The notes beneath the pieces were generated by a model. The model worked only from the letters and a program-made list of their open reading frames with translations. It searched no databases and was not told where the DNA came from. A program made the translations under genes and the position numbers. A stretch of DNA of 64,000 nt from Diospyros lotus (Eukaryota; Streptophyta; Magnoliopsida; Ericales; Ebenaceae), in contig NC_068339.1 of NCBI RefSeq assembly GCF_014633365.1, positions 11,927,925-11,991,924 on the forward strand, written 5' to 3'. Positions 13,277 through 25,188 of the stretch are shown here, piece by piece (the stretch's first letter is position 1; every line of letters begins with the position of its first letter).

Positions 13277-15090
13277 CGCCAATTATGTCCATGGAAAATA
13301 CGACTTGCACAATTCTTTAGATAATTGATTTGACAACTCTGCTTCAATTACAATTTATCATCTATTTCAATTACAAATCTACCCCCTCATTTACTACCTA
13401 CTTTATCACCTGCTTTCTCATACTATCTCTCTCTTTCTCCCTCTTTGTGTTTTTGTTCTCATCGTTGTTCTCACCACCACCATTGTAGCCGCTTCCGCCA
13501 TCATTCGCCATCAACACAATCGTCTTCGTTGTCGTTGAAGCCGTTATTCGCCTTTGTCGTTCCAGCCATCACCGACACCTCTATCTCCTCTCTCTTTCTC
13601 TTTCTCTTTCTTTCTCTCTCTCTCCTCCCCCCTCTCTCTCTTCTCATTCTTGGTGTTGTTCACCTCTGATGCAGTCATCTTTCATTGGTGTTGAGCGGCC
13701 TCCATCAACGCATATGGTCGTTGTTCAAATCGTCGTCGACGTCTCCATCTTTTTATCTATCTCTCTCTCTTCTCATTCCAGCAGCCGCTGACGCCTCCAT
13801 CTCCTCTCTCTCTCTCTATCTCTCTCTCTATGTGGGTATTCTCATTCTTGCCCCCAGTTTCTCCTCTCTAATTGCTGCTCCCCGTCGTGTGCTGTCATTT
13901 ACTGAAAATGTATATTCTATCTAAATATAAATATACAGAAATTAAGTATATATATTACACAAAAGATTTACATATATAAATATACATAAATATGTTTTTT
14001 TAATACAACTATAAACTACAAACATATTATACAAAATTATCTAAATTAAATTAAACTCATTTTATAACTTTTAAAAATTTTAACTTGTAACATGTTAAAA
14101 CTTTTAAGAGCATAGTTTGACTCGCTATTTTTAAAAAATTATTTTGTAATTTTGTAATTTTCTTACACTCATCATAATATAATTATATTTCTTCCTTTTA
14201 TCATCCATACAAAATATAAAATTTTATGCATTTTATAATTATCTTATATATAAATAATTATATATTTTTATGTTATTATTTATTTATATTACTTGAAATA
14301 AAAAGTCAAAAATTATATATAAAGTTGTATCAAACTATTAGTATATACTTTTGTTTAAAAATATATATATATCTAACCCGAAATTATATATAAATATACT
14401 TTCAGTAAGTATATTATATATTTATATATATGTTAGTTTAAATTTTTAAAAATTATAAGCAAAATAATCAATTCATACAATCTGTTAAGTGTTTTTATGA
14501 TTTATGATAGGTTAAAAATGAGTATGTTTTTGTCAAAACTTTAAAAATATTAAGTGCAATATAATAAAAAATAAATATAAAAAATAAACATACATCTTTC
14601 TTACTATTCAATGGTGGCAAACAGCCGTGAACAATTATAGGAGAGGAGAACGATGGTGAGAACAAGAAGAGAGAGAGAGAGAAGGAGATGAAGGCGTCAA
14701 CAGCGAATGGTGGCATGTAGCGATGGTTGTGTCGGAGGCGAACAACACTGAGAACGAGAAGAAAGAGAGAGAGTGAGGGGGAATGAGAGAGAAAGAGATG
14801 AGATGGAGGCGTTGGCGAAGGTTGAAACGGCAGAGGCGAAAAGCAGCTTCAACGACAATGGAGGCGATTACGTCGATGGAAAACGACGACGGAAGCGCGC
14901 GATTGCGTTGGGGACAACTACAATGACGGCGAGAACGAGAATAAGAAGAGAGAGAGTATAAGGAAGTAGGTAACAAATTGGGGGTAGATTTGTAATTGAA
15001 ACGGAGGATAAAATTGTAATTGAAGCAGAGTTGTCAAATCAATTATTTAAACAATTGTGCAATTGTAGCATTCTCCATCGACAAATGGCC
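13277..15090. mobile_element. Fold-back element with long inverted arms
   Basis: The left arm (from about 13277 to 13920) and the reverse complement of the right arm (15090 back to about 14490) are homologous. Shared phrases include ATTGATTTGACAACTCTGC and TCAATTACAAATCTACCCC, followed by the same TCTCTC-rich stretch. A loop of AT-rich sequence (about 13925-14490) separates them. The outermost matching block is CGCCAATTATGTCCATGG on the left against GGCCATTTGTCGATGG on the right. I could not fix a clear target duplication, so the edges are approximate. Long-arm MULE or Foldback classes are the likely homes. CT/GA-rich open frames in the arms are low-complexity and not convincing as genes. Confidence 0.72.
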
Positions 15091-15116
15091 AACAATATTG
15101 ACTAGGAAGCAATATT

Positions 15117-18024
15117 CACTACAAAAAAATTGATTTTTAGCAGCAATTTTTTTGCGGTACTTCTTAAAATCGTCGCAAAAAATGGAATTTTGCGGCGGTT
15201 AATACTATTTTAGTGGCGATTTTTTTAACTTTTTGCGGTGATTTTGAAAAATCGTCGCAAAATTCATTAAAACATTCAATTTTACGGCGGTTTTCAAAAA
15301 ATCGTCGCTAACTTTAGAAAATAATTAAAAATAAAATTAAATTTAGTAGCGATTTTTGAGAAACCGTCGCTAAATTAAAAAATAATTAAATAAATCAAAA
15401 TTAAAATTAAAATAAATTTGCGACGGTTTTGAAAAATCGCTGCAAAATTCATGAAAAATTTAATTTAGCGACGGTCGCTAAATTAAAAAAATAATTAAAT
15501 AATTTAAAATTAAAATTAAATTAATATTTGCGCTGGTTTTTGAAAACTGTCGCAAAATTCATTAAAAACTTTAATTTAGCGGCGGGTTTTCTAAATTAAA
15601 AAAATAATTAAATAATTTAAAACTAAAATTAAATTAACATTTGTGGCGGTTTTTGAAAACCGCTGCAAAATTTATTAAAAAAATTAATTTAGCAACGGTT
15701 TTTCAAAATCGTTGCTAAATTAAAAAAATTAAATAATTTATAATTAAAATTAAATTAACATTTGCGGCGATTTTTAAAAACAGCCGTAAAATTAATTAAA
15801 AAATTTAATTCAAAATCGTCGCTAAATTAAAAAAAAATTATAATTAAAATTAAATTAACATTTGCGGCAGTTTTTAAAACCGTCGCAAAATTCATTAAAA
15901 ATTTTAATTTAGCAATGGTTTTTAACCGCCGCTAAATTTAAAAATAATTAAATAATTTAAAATTAAAAGTAAATTGAATTAAATTAATAAAAAGAAATAT
16001 AAAATCTTAAAAAGAAATTAAAATTTTAATTTAAATTAATTGCAAAATCTTTACATATATAAAGTAGGATAGTTTTGAAAAAAGAAATTTTCTCCCAAAA
16101 CTTGCATTAATTAATGATTTACAGTTAATACTTATTGTATTAATAATTTACATTTTATAATTTGCATTAATAATTTAAAATTTTCAATTGCTTTGAAGTA
16201 ATAAGTAGTAATAAAATTTTCCCCCAAAACTTGCATTAATGATTTGCATTTAGTACTTATTGCATTAATAATTTATATTTTGTAATTTGCATCTTTATAT
16301 ATATAAAAGTATGATAGTCTTGAAAAAAGAAATTTTCCCCCAAAACTTGCATTAATGATTTGTAATTAATATTTATTGTATTAATAATTTACATTTTATA
16401 ATTCGCATTAATAATTTAAAATTTTTAATTGCTTTGAAATAATAAGTAGTAATAAAATTTTCTCCCAAAACTTGCATTAATAATTTACATTTAGTACTTA
16501 TTGTATTAATAATTTACATTTTGTAATTTACATCTTTATATATATAAAAGTAGGATAGTCTTGAAAAAAGAAATTTCCCCTCAAAACTTGCATTAATGAT
16601 TTGTAATTAATATTTATTGTATTAATAATTTATATTTTGTAATTCGCATTAATAATTTAAATTTTTCAATTGATTTGAAATAATAAGTAATAATAAAAAT
16701 TTTCCCCAAAACTTGCATTAATGATTTGCATTTAGTACTTGTTGCATTAATAATTTATATTTTGTAATTTACATCTTTATATATAAAAGTAGGATAGTCT
16801 TGAAAAAAGAAAATTCCTCCCAAAACTTGTATTAATTAATGATTTGTAATTAATACTTATTGTATTAATAATTTACATTTTGTAATTTATATTAATAATT
16901 TAAAATTTTTAATTGCTTTGTAATAATAAGTAGTAATAAAATTTTCCCTCAAAACTTGTATTAATGATTTGCATTTAGTACTTGTTACATTAATAGTTTA
17001 CATTTTGTAATTTGCATCTTTATATATATAAAAGTAGGATAGTCCTGAAAAAAGAAATTTTCCCCCAAAACTAAGTAAACTTAAAATTGTTCTCCATTAG
17101 CATATTGAATAGTGAATAATTAAGTAAACTTAAATTTTTTCAACATGATTAAAGATTAAAAAAAATTATAATTATCAATTCTGTTGAAATTATTTAAAAT
17201 AATAAATTTATTTTTTTATTTTTAAATTAAACTCTCCCATATATCACACGGGTTCATCACTAGTTAATTAAAAATTTAATTTAAAAAATTAAAATTAAAA
17301 TAAATTTAACAAAATTTTAAAAAATATATAATTTTTTTTATTTTTAATCAATTAATTTAGTTAATTTAATTCAATTAATTTATTTTAATTTATTCCTTTA
17401 CTCTTTTAAAAAATAATAAATTAATTAATTTTTTTAATTTATATTAAAAAATATAAAATATAATTCTAGAAAGTAGTGGTTGTTTTGGTATATAATTTAT
17501 ATATGTGGTTATATAACAAGGGGGCTTGGCAGATTAGACAGTAACACGCATACATGTGCATAGTGGAGGTCACGGGTTCAAAACTGTGGAAGGGCTCGCC
17601 ACGTGGCGCGGGGACATGCAGCCACGTGGCTGCGCGGGCGAAGGCGGGTCCAAGCGAGTGGGCGCAAGCGGGTGGGCAGGTCCAAGCGAGTGGGTGCGAG
17701 CGGGTGGACGGGTCCAAGCGGGTGGGGGCGTGGGCAGGTAGGAGAAATTAAAATTTTTAATTTTGTTTTTTAATTTTTGAGGGGAATGAAAAACCGCCTT
17801 TAAAATTAAAAAATTTAATTTTTTATAATTTTCACGGCAGTTGAAAAATCGCCGCTATATATTTTATAAACTGCCGCTAAATCACTAATTTTGCGATGGT
17901 TTAAAACCGCCGCAAAAAATATGATTTGCGGCGGTTATTCCAGTGGTTGGTCAAAACCGCCGTTAAATGCTCCGTGACGGCTGATTTAGCAAAACCGCCG
18001 CTAAATGCTAGTTTTTTTGTAGTG
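15117..18024. mobile_element. Non-autonomous CACTA transposon, copy 2 (opposite orientation to copy 1)
   Basis: The left end is CACTACAAAAAAATTGA and the right end TTTTTTTGTAGTG, with the 3-bp duplication ATT at 15114-15116 and 18025-18027. Subterminal GCGGTTTT and AACCGCC units fill 15140-15960 and 17800-18010, more degenerate than in copy 1. The AT-rich tandem repeats (16050-17070) and the CCACGTGG-containing GC patch (17595-17740) occur in the reverse order and complement of copy 1, so the two belong to one family but are inserted in opposite orientations about 7.5 kb apart. No transposase is encoded. Confidence 0.9.
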
Positions 18025-18027
18025 ATT

Positions 18028-18797
18028 AGCATGGAAAAGAAGCATGCCTGCATGGACGCATATGCATATGAGTTATGCTATTTGTATAGATGGGAGTTTA
18101 CAGATTAGTTTATAGATGTGAAATATCGCAATAAATTAGCGATATTTTGGTTTTATAAAGTGAAGCAATTTATCGCGACAAATTGAATCTAAATGGAAAT
18201 CAACCAAGCCCCCCTCTTCTTTGCTTTACCCACCTACAATTTCACTAGAAATTTCTCGCAACCACTGACGAAGCTACCATTCTCATCAATCACAAAGAAA
18301 GTAGGACAAGCCGACACACTATTGGATCAATGCCATCATTCCAGCTGATCTGCCTCCCTCGACTACTCCCATCTTCGTTGGTCCTGTAGCCTACAACGAC
18401 AACACAACTGGTCGTGTGCTTCAGGCTCTATTCTATGAGTTGCTTCCTTCACCTTCTGTCTCTAGCTTTCTTGAGACCCCTTTCTCGATCGCGAGTCGTA
18501 GCGCCACTATTCTTCTCCCAATATCGCCATAGCCACCGCCTCCAAGCTCCCCGTGAAGGCATTGCCACTGCAAAACCACTAGTCATCTCTGTCACCGACC
18601 TCTCCCTCTCCATCTCTCTATGGATTTACCTCAAGTGGCCACCGATGCCCTTTTTCGATCGACACCACAAGGCCGTTGTTGCTTGACGATTCATATCTAC
18701 CTCCCTCTGATCATTGCTTATGGATAAGTCTTGTATTGCAATCAATATTATTTTTACATTGTTCTTCAAATTTCCAGATTGAAAATAGTTCCATGTT
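18028..18797. other. Unassigned sequence between CACTA copy 2 and the Cassandra-like element
   Basis: This segment includes a GC-richer part (18200-18700) with small open frames, the longest at 18414-18686 (90 codons). No domain or family signature is recognisable and the composition is Leu/Ser/Arg-biased. It may be a relic of a gene or retroelement; I see no basis for a name. Confidence 0.4.
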
Positions 18798-19017
18798 TGT
18801 AATACCCCAAAAGAAGTTAGTATATATCAAGGATAGTGTAAAAAAGGAAAAAAAACACTAGTTGGATACCTTTTGGACTAAATGTAGGCAAAGAACTCCT
18901 AAGTTAAGCGTACTTGAGCTGGAGAAGCTCAAGAATGGATAACCCCTGGAAAGTTCGCGTAAACCCATCATGGTAAGTTGTTTCAGTCCTTCCTATTGCT
19001 CAATGCGGAATGTTACA
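18798..19017 (+). repeat. 5' LTR of the Cassandra-like element, with 5S rRNA-like segment
   Basis: A 220-bp LTR with TG...CA ends. Positions about 18893-18960 resemble the 3' half of plant 5S rRNA: GTTAAGCGTACTTGAGC, then AAGAATGGATAACCCCTGG, matching the A-box and C-box neighbourhood of the RNA polymerase III internal promoter. In known Cassandra elements this segment folds like 5S RNA; here that is inferred from sequence resemblance only. Confidence 0.82.
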
Positions 19018-19019
19018 GG

Positions 19020-19036
19020 TGGTATTAGAGCCGACC
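19020..19036 (+). promoter_or_regulatory. Primer-binding site (tRNA-Met type) of the Cassandra-like element
   Basis: TGGTATTAGAGCCGACC starts three bases after the LTR end. It resembles the TGGTATCAGAGC primer-binding site of many plant LTR elements, complementary to initiator tRNA-Met, with one T/C difference in the core. Confidence 0.8.
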
Positions 19037-19190
19037 CTTAGTAAAAGCGGCTCGATGAAGGGGGTGAGTGGCGACGGGGATCGAGGGCCTATATAAGGAG
19101 CGGCTTCTGGTAGGTTTCTAGGATGACAACCCCTAAAAAGAAGAAGATTTGAAATCATTTGTAAGGTCATATGACGAGGATGTCATGTGC

Positions 19191-19206
19191 TTAAGAGGAG
19201 GAGAAT
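19191..19206 (+). promoter_or_regulatory. Polypurine tract before an interrupted LTR start
   Basis: AAGAGGAGGAGAA sits directly before TGTAATACCCTAAG, as expected for plus-strand priming next to a 3' LTR. Only the first few bases of an LTR follow before the sequence changes to CACTA-like repeats. A second tract, AAAGGGGGGAGAA, precedes the full right LTR at 22760. Confidence 0.68.
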
Positions 19207-19214
19207 GTAATACC

Positions 19215-20242
19215 CTAAGACGAAACTAATCCCGTCGCTAAATTTTTTTTATTTAATTAAATTAAATATATTTAGCGACGGGATATTCCGTCGCTAATTA
19301 ATAAAAAATTAAATAAATAATAAAAACTTAAATTTAAATTAAATATAAAATTGCTAAATAATTCAAAAAATTAAATTAATAATTAAAAAATTTAGCCACT
19401 AGTTACAAATTAAAAAAAATTAAAAAATTAAAAATTATTAATTATGTATTAAACAAAGATTAAATAAATATTAAAATTTATTAAATGCATATTTTATGTA
19501 TTTTATTTACAAACCAAAAATATGTAAATTGATATGATATTGTAAAATTTATAATAAAAAATATGTATTAAACTAATTTTTAATCAAATAAAACTTAAAT
19601 ATTTAAGAGATAAATTAATTACAATATTTAAGTGGTATATTAGTTGAGTTAAAATTTACAATATTTATTTTTTTAAGTATTAATTTATGAATTTAAAAGA
19701 TTTAAAATTTATAAACTTAATTTAAAATAAAATTAAATTGGCTGACAGGTAAGTATAGTATATAGTTAATATATACAGTGTACAGGATAAGAAAGCTCGT
19801 AGCTCGGACGGTTCGTGCGCGCGCGCGCGCACGGATGACCTGCACTGAGAAATTATCCTAGGGCGCCACGTGGCGGCACAAGGCGGCGCCACATGGCACT
19901 GCAAGGCAGCGTGCGCGACTTTCCAGAGCGGGCTATAATTTTTTTGAAATTTAAGTTAGCGACGGAAACAGTTCTGTCGCTAATCAGCGATGGAACTGTT
20001 TCCATCGTTAATTATGATTTTTTTTAATTTTTTTAATATTCTAATTTTTATTGTTATTAGTGACGGAAAGTTTTCCATCGCTATTCAGCGATGAAACTTT
20101 TTTCGTCGCTAAAATAATATTTAATTTTTTAAAAAAATTATTATTTTTTTAATTAGAGACGGAAATTTCCGTCGCTGAAATTTAGCGACGCCATTTTTAG
20201 CGACGGATTTTTCTGTCTCTAAATTACGTTTTTCTTGTAGTG
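19215..20242. mobile_element. CACTA-like MITE with TAGCGACGG subterminal repeats
   Basis: The right end TTTTTCTTGTAGTG (to 20242) is a canonical CACTA terminus when read on the minus strand (CACTACAAGAAAAACG). Both sides contain TTTAGCGACGGGAT, GTCGCTAA and related units. The left terminus is degenerate (CCCTAAGACGAAACT) and no 3-bp duplication is clear, so the left coordinate is approximate. The repeat word differs from the GCGGCGG word of the two larger CACTA copies, so this is another family, closer to the one at 55804. Confidence 0.6.
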
Positions 20243-20531
20243 TATGTTATGCATGCCTGGGTTATGTAAGCTTAGAGATCAGTTGTTGTGTAGTAGATTG
20301 AGGTTTTGTTTTATATGTCGGGATGACAAGTTTTCTCTATTAGTTTTTTCTTGGTATTTATCAGTAGCATGCATGACAGGTTCTTCTTGATCAGGTTGTC
20401 TCTATTTTAATAGGGCACCTACTCTGATTTTTTAGGGACCTGGGTGGGGGTCTAACATTTAGGATGGCAGCCCTTAAGGGAAGAAGATCTGGGACCAGTT
20501 CTAATTAAGGTCGCATAATGAGAACGTCATG

Positions 20532-22736
20532 TGTAACAACCCGCCTTCTCGGGCGTGTTATGCCTTAAGAAATTTGGATCATTTTTTTTTTTAAAATTAT
20601 TTCTGAAATTTCCTAAGACCTTATCTAGTGTTAGACGAGATGTTTACACTAGAGATCAATACAAAGCGGAAGCTGAATCAAACCTACTCATAACAAAACA
20701 TACATGTATAACTGGATATAGCATTTATTACAAAATTATTACATAAGTTACTAAAATACAACAAATGTACATAATGCTTAATCTATTTTAATATCATGGC
20801 ACATTTCTTTGTTTCCTGATGTCTCATGTCTCTACACATCTCCAACCTTGGTATCATCACTATAAGTCCCGACTGGAACGTTGAATGTTTCAGGGGCGAA
20901 CCCAGGTTAGATGATGAACCATCTAAATAAGGGTACCAAATGCAATGTCACGAGTGTATGCAATGTCTTTCATCGTAGGTGTCAACTGCACCCCTCATGC
21001 TACCTATCATTTTAGCGGCCATCTCTTTCAAAGCCGAGGTGTATGGGTGCACCCTTGATAAGGCAGCGGTGCCAGTTCGTACTCCCTACGGCCTCATATG
21101 CGTGTGATCAACAGTATCAATGTGTAATGATACATTTCATAATCATGTCATTGATGCACTCTACGTGATGATTTCATATCATTGCATGCCAATATGATAA
21201 AGCATTCACAAATTTTATGACTGTACTAAGTTTAAGCGGTAAACTTACAACTAAATTGTCTCGAAAGGCGTGGCGATCTCGAAAATCGTGTCAGCGGCTA
21301 TTTCTTAATCTTCTCGTCCTTGAGAATTTCCTAAAAATATTAAACTTATTTTTTTAGAATATCATTCATAATTTCTGCCATTTTTTTCTTTTATTTCTAA
21401 ATCCTATTTTCTTAAAAATTGCATAAAAAATTATCTAAACTTTCAAAAATCTAAGTTCTCTTTACTAATATTCCTCAAACCATATTTCTAGTATTCTGCA
21501 ATTTTCATGGAATTTTCCAACTTAAATTCCTATTTTCCCCTTATTTCCTAATAGCTAAATATATAATTATTACATAATAATTATCTAATCTTTCATTTTA
21601 TTCAATTTATTTTCACTAATATTTCTTAAATAATACTTCTAACACTCTAAAATTTTCTTGAAATTTTTTGAATTAAAATCCTATTTTTTCTTTATTTCCA
21701 TAATAGAAAAATCTACTTAATTAATTAATAAATTTAGCATTTCAAGAAAATTCTACACTAAATAAATCATAAACAATATTTCGGATTTAATAAAAAAATT
21801 TCAAAATTTTATTTCTTTTATTTACACTCTTTTTTTTTTTTTTACTGACGGGCGCGTGGTCTTCCTACTCGTGGGCGCGTGCAGTCCACACGTCCGTGCT
21901 GGTTTCTTCTCCAGCAGCCCTTTGGTCGCCGACGGCCCCTCTAGGCTTCAAAGCTTCAAACGAAGCTTCCATTCCCCTTCATTTCGACCTCCCGAACCCA
22001 AATATAGCATCAAATTTTTGAAAAAAATGACCGAACATACCTCGATTTGTCTGTCGAAGCCTTGGCTCCGGCGAGCTGTGTGTTTTCCGGCGAAGCTTGA
22101 TTCGCCTCTTTGCTCCATTGGCCACCAAAATGACCAGAAATGATGCCCACGACTTGAAAATCAAAACCCCACACTCAAATCTCTCAAATTCTCTCCCAAT
22201 CGGCTGATCTATGAATTAAAATTTTCGGATGCATGGGGCTTGCACGACTTGGCTATTTATAGCCCAATTTCGACGTGCCTCGCTTCCCCACCGTCGGCCA
22301 CACGTCCTAGAGGCCATACCTAGGTCACTTCGTCATTAAAAACCCCTCCCTTGCCCTGAAAAATCAATTTGCAGGCGGCCATGAGCGCTGCTCTGCAAAT
22401 TCTGGATTTTTCGGATTTTTTTTATATATATATATACATATATATACCATATATACACACGACATACATACATACATACATGCATATATACTTATATATA
22501 CTTATACTTATATATAATTTTTGTCATAAATCATAGTAATCTTAAATCATATTATTTTCATTTACATATATATTTATTTATATTTTACATATTGACATAC
22601 TTATATAATAAGCACACTTTAATAACTTAATTATATATCATATTAAGCTAATTAAATATATCATATAAGCATCATCTAAATAAAAGTATAACTAAGTATA
22701 GTATTAATTTTATTCGTAATAACTTAGGGTATTACA
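20532..22736 (-). mobile_element. LTR-like non-coding insertion no. 2 (2.2 kb), probable solo LTR
   Basis: It starts TGTAACAACCCG and ends GGGTATTACA, with a perfect 5-bp duplication TCATG at 20527-20531 and 22737-22741, and lies inside the Cassandra-like internal region. A hairpin AGATG-ATGAAC-CATCT at 20909-20924 occupies the position where sister copies carry GAGYC/GRCTC, about 377 bp from the left edge. A GC-richer segment at 21845-22340 holds small open frames without domains. There is no coding capacity for retrotransposition. Confidence 0.8.
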
Positions 22737-22759
22737 TCATGTGCTTAAAGGGGGGAGAA

Positions 22760-22985
22760 TGTAATACCTCGAGAGCTTAGAGAAATTAGTATATATCGAG
22801 AATAGTGTAAGAAATGAAAAAACACCAACTAGATACCTTTTGAACTGAATGTAGGCAAATAACTCCCGGATTAAGCATGTTTAAGATGGGGAAGTTCAAA
22901 GATGGGTGACCTACTGGAAAGTTCGCATAAGCACATCAAAATAAGTTGTTTTGGTCTTTTCTATCACTCGATGCAGGATATTACA
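22760..22985 (+). repeat. 3' LTR of the Cassandra-like element, with 5S rRNA-like segment
   Basis: A 226-bp partner of the LTR at 18798, clearly alignable but diverged. The 5S-like segment (about 22861-22928) retains GATTAAGCATG and AAGATGGGTGACCTACTGG, the latter closer to the 5S C-box than the left copy. The right flank is ATATT at 22986-22990. Confidence 0.8.
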
Positions 22986-22990
22986 ATATT

Positions 22991-23476
22991 CTTCAATATT
23001 ATTTTTTTCAACAAAAAAAGAAAATAGCTCATTGTTTGTTGTCCATTTCTTTTTCTTGATCTTTTTACTTATTAGGAATTTGTTTATCAAATTTGGTGTC
23101 TTCAAAATTTAGGAATAAGTTAATTTATTGTATATTTATGCATACATAAGTATCCCCTTAAAAGGAGATTTAAGGATTCGAACAATGTAATTTGGAAATT
23201 AAAATTGCTCAAAATATTAATGAATTTTATGACGGTGTTGTTCAGTGATTTACAGAGCTGTTCTTGAGAGAGTAAAAGAGAGAGAGAGATATTGTAGAGA
23301 GATGTTAGTCGTCCTACGGATTTTGGGAGGGGAGAGAGACTTTACAAAAGGGCAAAATGTTCAATTTCTCCCCCTTGTAAACCAATCTGTAAAAGTCCTT
23401 CTCCATAACCCTATGCATAGATAGATATACCTTAGCCTGCTGGTTCCAAGTCTTCAAAGTGAGAGCCAACAAAACG
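22991..23476. other. Upstream region of the P450 pseudogene
   Basis: AT-rich sequence with a short GA run near 23277-23290. The last 100 bp before the ATG at 23477 is plausible 5' untranslated sequence. I see no TATA box or other site that I would defend. Confidence 0.45.
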
Positions 23477-24370
23477 ATGGAGTTTCTTCTCCTTTTATCT
23501 ATGATCACCATTATTCTTTTTCTCCTCCTCCGAAAAGGGAAGAAAAATGGAGGAATTCATGTTCCACCAGGTCCTCCACAGCTACCCTTAATTGGAAATA
23601 TACACCAGCTTAACAAATCGATTCTCTTTCGCCATCTATGGGAACTCCCCAAGACATATGGCGCCCTCATGTCTATGCAACTCGGCTCTCTACCTGTTCT
23701 TGTCGTTTCCTCAGCAAAAATGGCCAAAGAGATCTTGAAAACACATGATGCTGCGTTTGCCGGCAGGCCCCCCATGGTTAGCTTCCGGAAGCTATCTTAG
23801 AACGGCTTAGATATTGGCCTTTCGCCTTACAGTGACAACTGGAGAGAAATGAGAAAGATTTGCATCCTTCACACCTTCAGTTCCAAAAGGGTTCAATCCT
23901 TTCGTTCCATTCGAGAAGATGAGGTTTCAAAAATGATGAGAAAGATTCATAAGTTTACGTCCGAATCAAAACCCATAAATTTGAGTGAGATGTTCATTTC
24001 TTTCACAAACTCGGTTATTTGCAAAATTGCTCTTGGAAAGAGCTATGATGACGGGGGTTGTGGGAGAAGTAGGTTTCATGAAGTTCTCGATGAAGTCCAA
24101 AATTTGACAGGAGGCTTCTTCTTCGCGGACTATTTTCCTTGTATGAGTTGGGTTGATAAACTCACTGGACGATCATTTCGATTGGAGAGAACTTTCCGAG
24201 CATTGGACGGATTCTTCCAAGAAGTAATTGATGAGCACCTCGACTAGAAGAGTCGTAAGATTGGAACAAAGGATATCATTGATGTCTTACTTCAGCTAAA
24301 CAACGATGGGTTGTCTGCAATCGACCTCTCAATGGATCACATCAAAGCAATGCTTGTGGTTGGTCTACTT

Positions 24371-24399
24371 CCCCCCCCCCCCCCCCCCCCCCCCCCCCC
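24371..24399. repeat. Poly-C tract of 29 bases in the P450 intron
   Basis: An uninterrupted C run begins 12 bases after the predicted splice donor. Such runs are rare in AT-rich plant introns and are prone to sequencing and assembly length error, so the exact count is uncertain. Confidence 0.85.
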
Positions 24400-25188
24400 T
24401 TCTGTCTTTTATGCTGGTTGCATCAAAATCCTTGTATATATTATTGTGATAATTATTACTTAAAATTTTTATTAAGTAATTAAATTTCTTAATTTAACTA
24501 TAATTATGACTTTAAATTTAATTTTGATTAGTATGTTGTGAAATTTGATTTTAATTAAAATTTATTTTATTTGGAGGAATATTTTCATGAATATTTTTTG
24601 ATCAAAATATAATTTTTTATATACATCTATAGATAATTTTATCTCTATAAATAGGTACCCAATGTCATGAAATTTATATAGCAATATCACTTTTGTACTA
24701 ATAATTATTTACTTAGTGATATTTTAGTCTTTTTGCTTATAATTTTATTCGATTTAAATTTTTTTTTACTTAAAATTCTATATTTATATTTGTGATTGAT
24801 GATTTGATCATAATTTATTTTTGATCCCATCTCATAACATATTATATTTTGGTAATTGCTGGATCAGGATATCTTTACCGCTGGTACGCACACAAATGCA
24901 ATCTCCCTAATCTGGGCAATGACACGGCTAGTAAAACATCCAGAGGCCATGAAGAGAATTCAAGAGGAAGTAAGAAACATTGCCGGAGATGAAGGAGTTA
25001 TACATGAAACTGATCTGCAAAATCTTCCTTATCTAAAAGCAGTGGTGAAAGAAACATTGAGATTGCACCCTCCAGTTCCGTTGTTACTTCCACATGAAAC
25101 AATTGAACCATGCACTATTGCCGGCTACAAAGTTCATCCGAAAACTGTAGTTTACGTGAATGCTTGGGCCATTGGTAGAGATCCCAGA

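Larger units (their letters stand above)
18798..22985 (+). mobile_element. Cassandra-like TRIM retroelement, expanded by nested insertions
   Basis: Two related LTRs (18798-19017 and 22760-22985) begin TGTAATACC and end TTACA, with near-matching flanks ATGTT and ATATT (5 bp, one mismatch). Both carry a segment resembling plant 5S rRNA, which defines Cassandra-type terminal-repeat retrotransposons in miniature. A tRNA-Met-type primer-binding site follows the left LTR and purine-rich tracts precede the LTR starts. No protein is encoded, as expected for a TRIM. The internal region looks partly duplicated: 19120-19206 and 20455-20531 share phrases such as AGGATG, AAGAAGAT and GTCATGTG. The second copy is cut by the LTR-like insertion at 20532 and resumes at 22737. 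A CACTA-like MITE lies at about 19215-20242. Confidence 0.8.

Noticed and set aside
13445..13924. Ser/Leu-rich open frames that could be read as secreted or membrane proteins
   Set aside because: They arise from CT-rich simple sequence in the arm of a fold-back element and are mirrored on the other arm in the opposite strand.
19207..22736. A single DNA transposon with 14-bp inverted ends TGTAATACCCTAAG/CTTAGGGTATTACA
   Set aside because: The flanks do not match (GAGAA against TCATG), whereas 20532-22736 has a perfect TCATG duplication. The left TGTAATACC is better explained as an LTR start after a polypurine tract.
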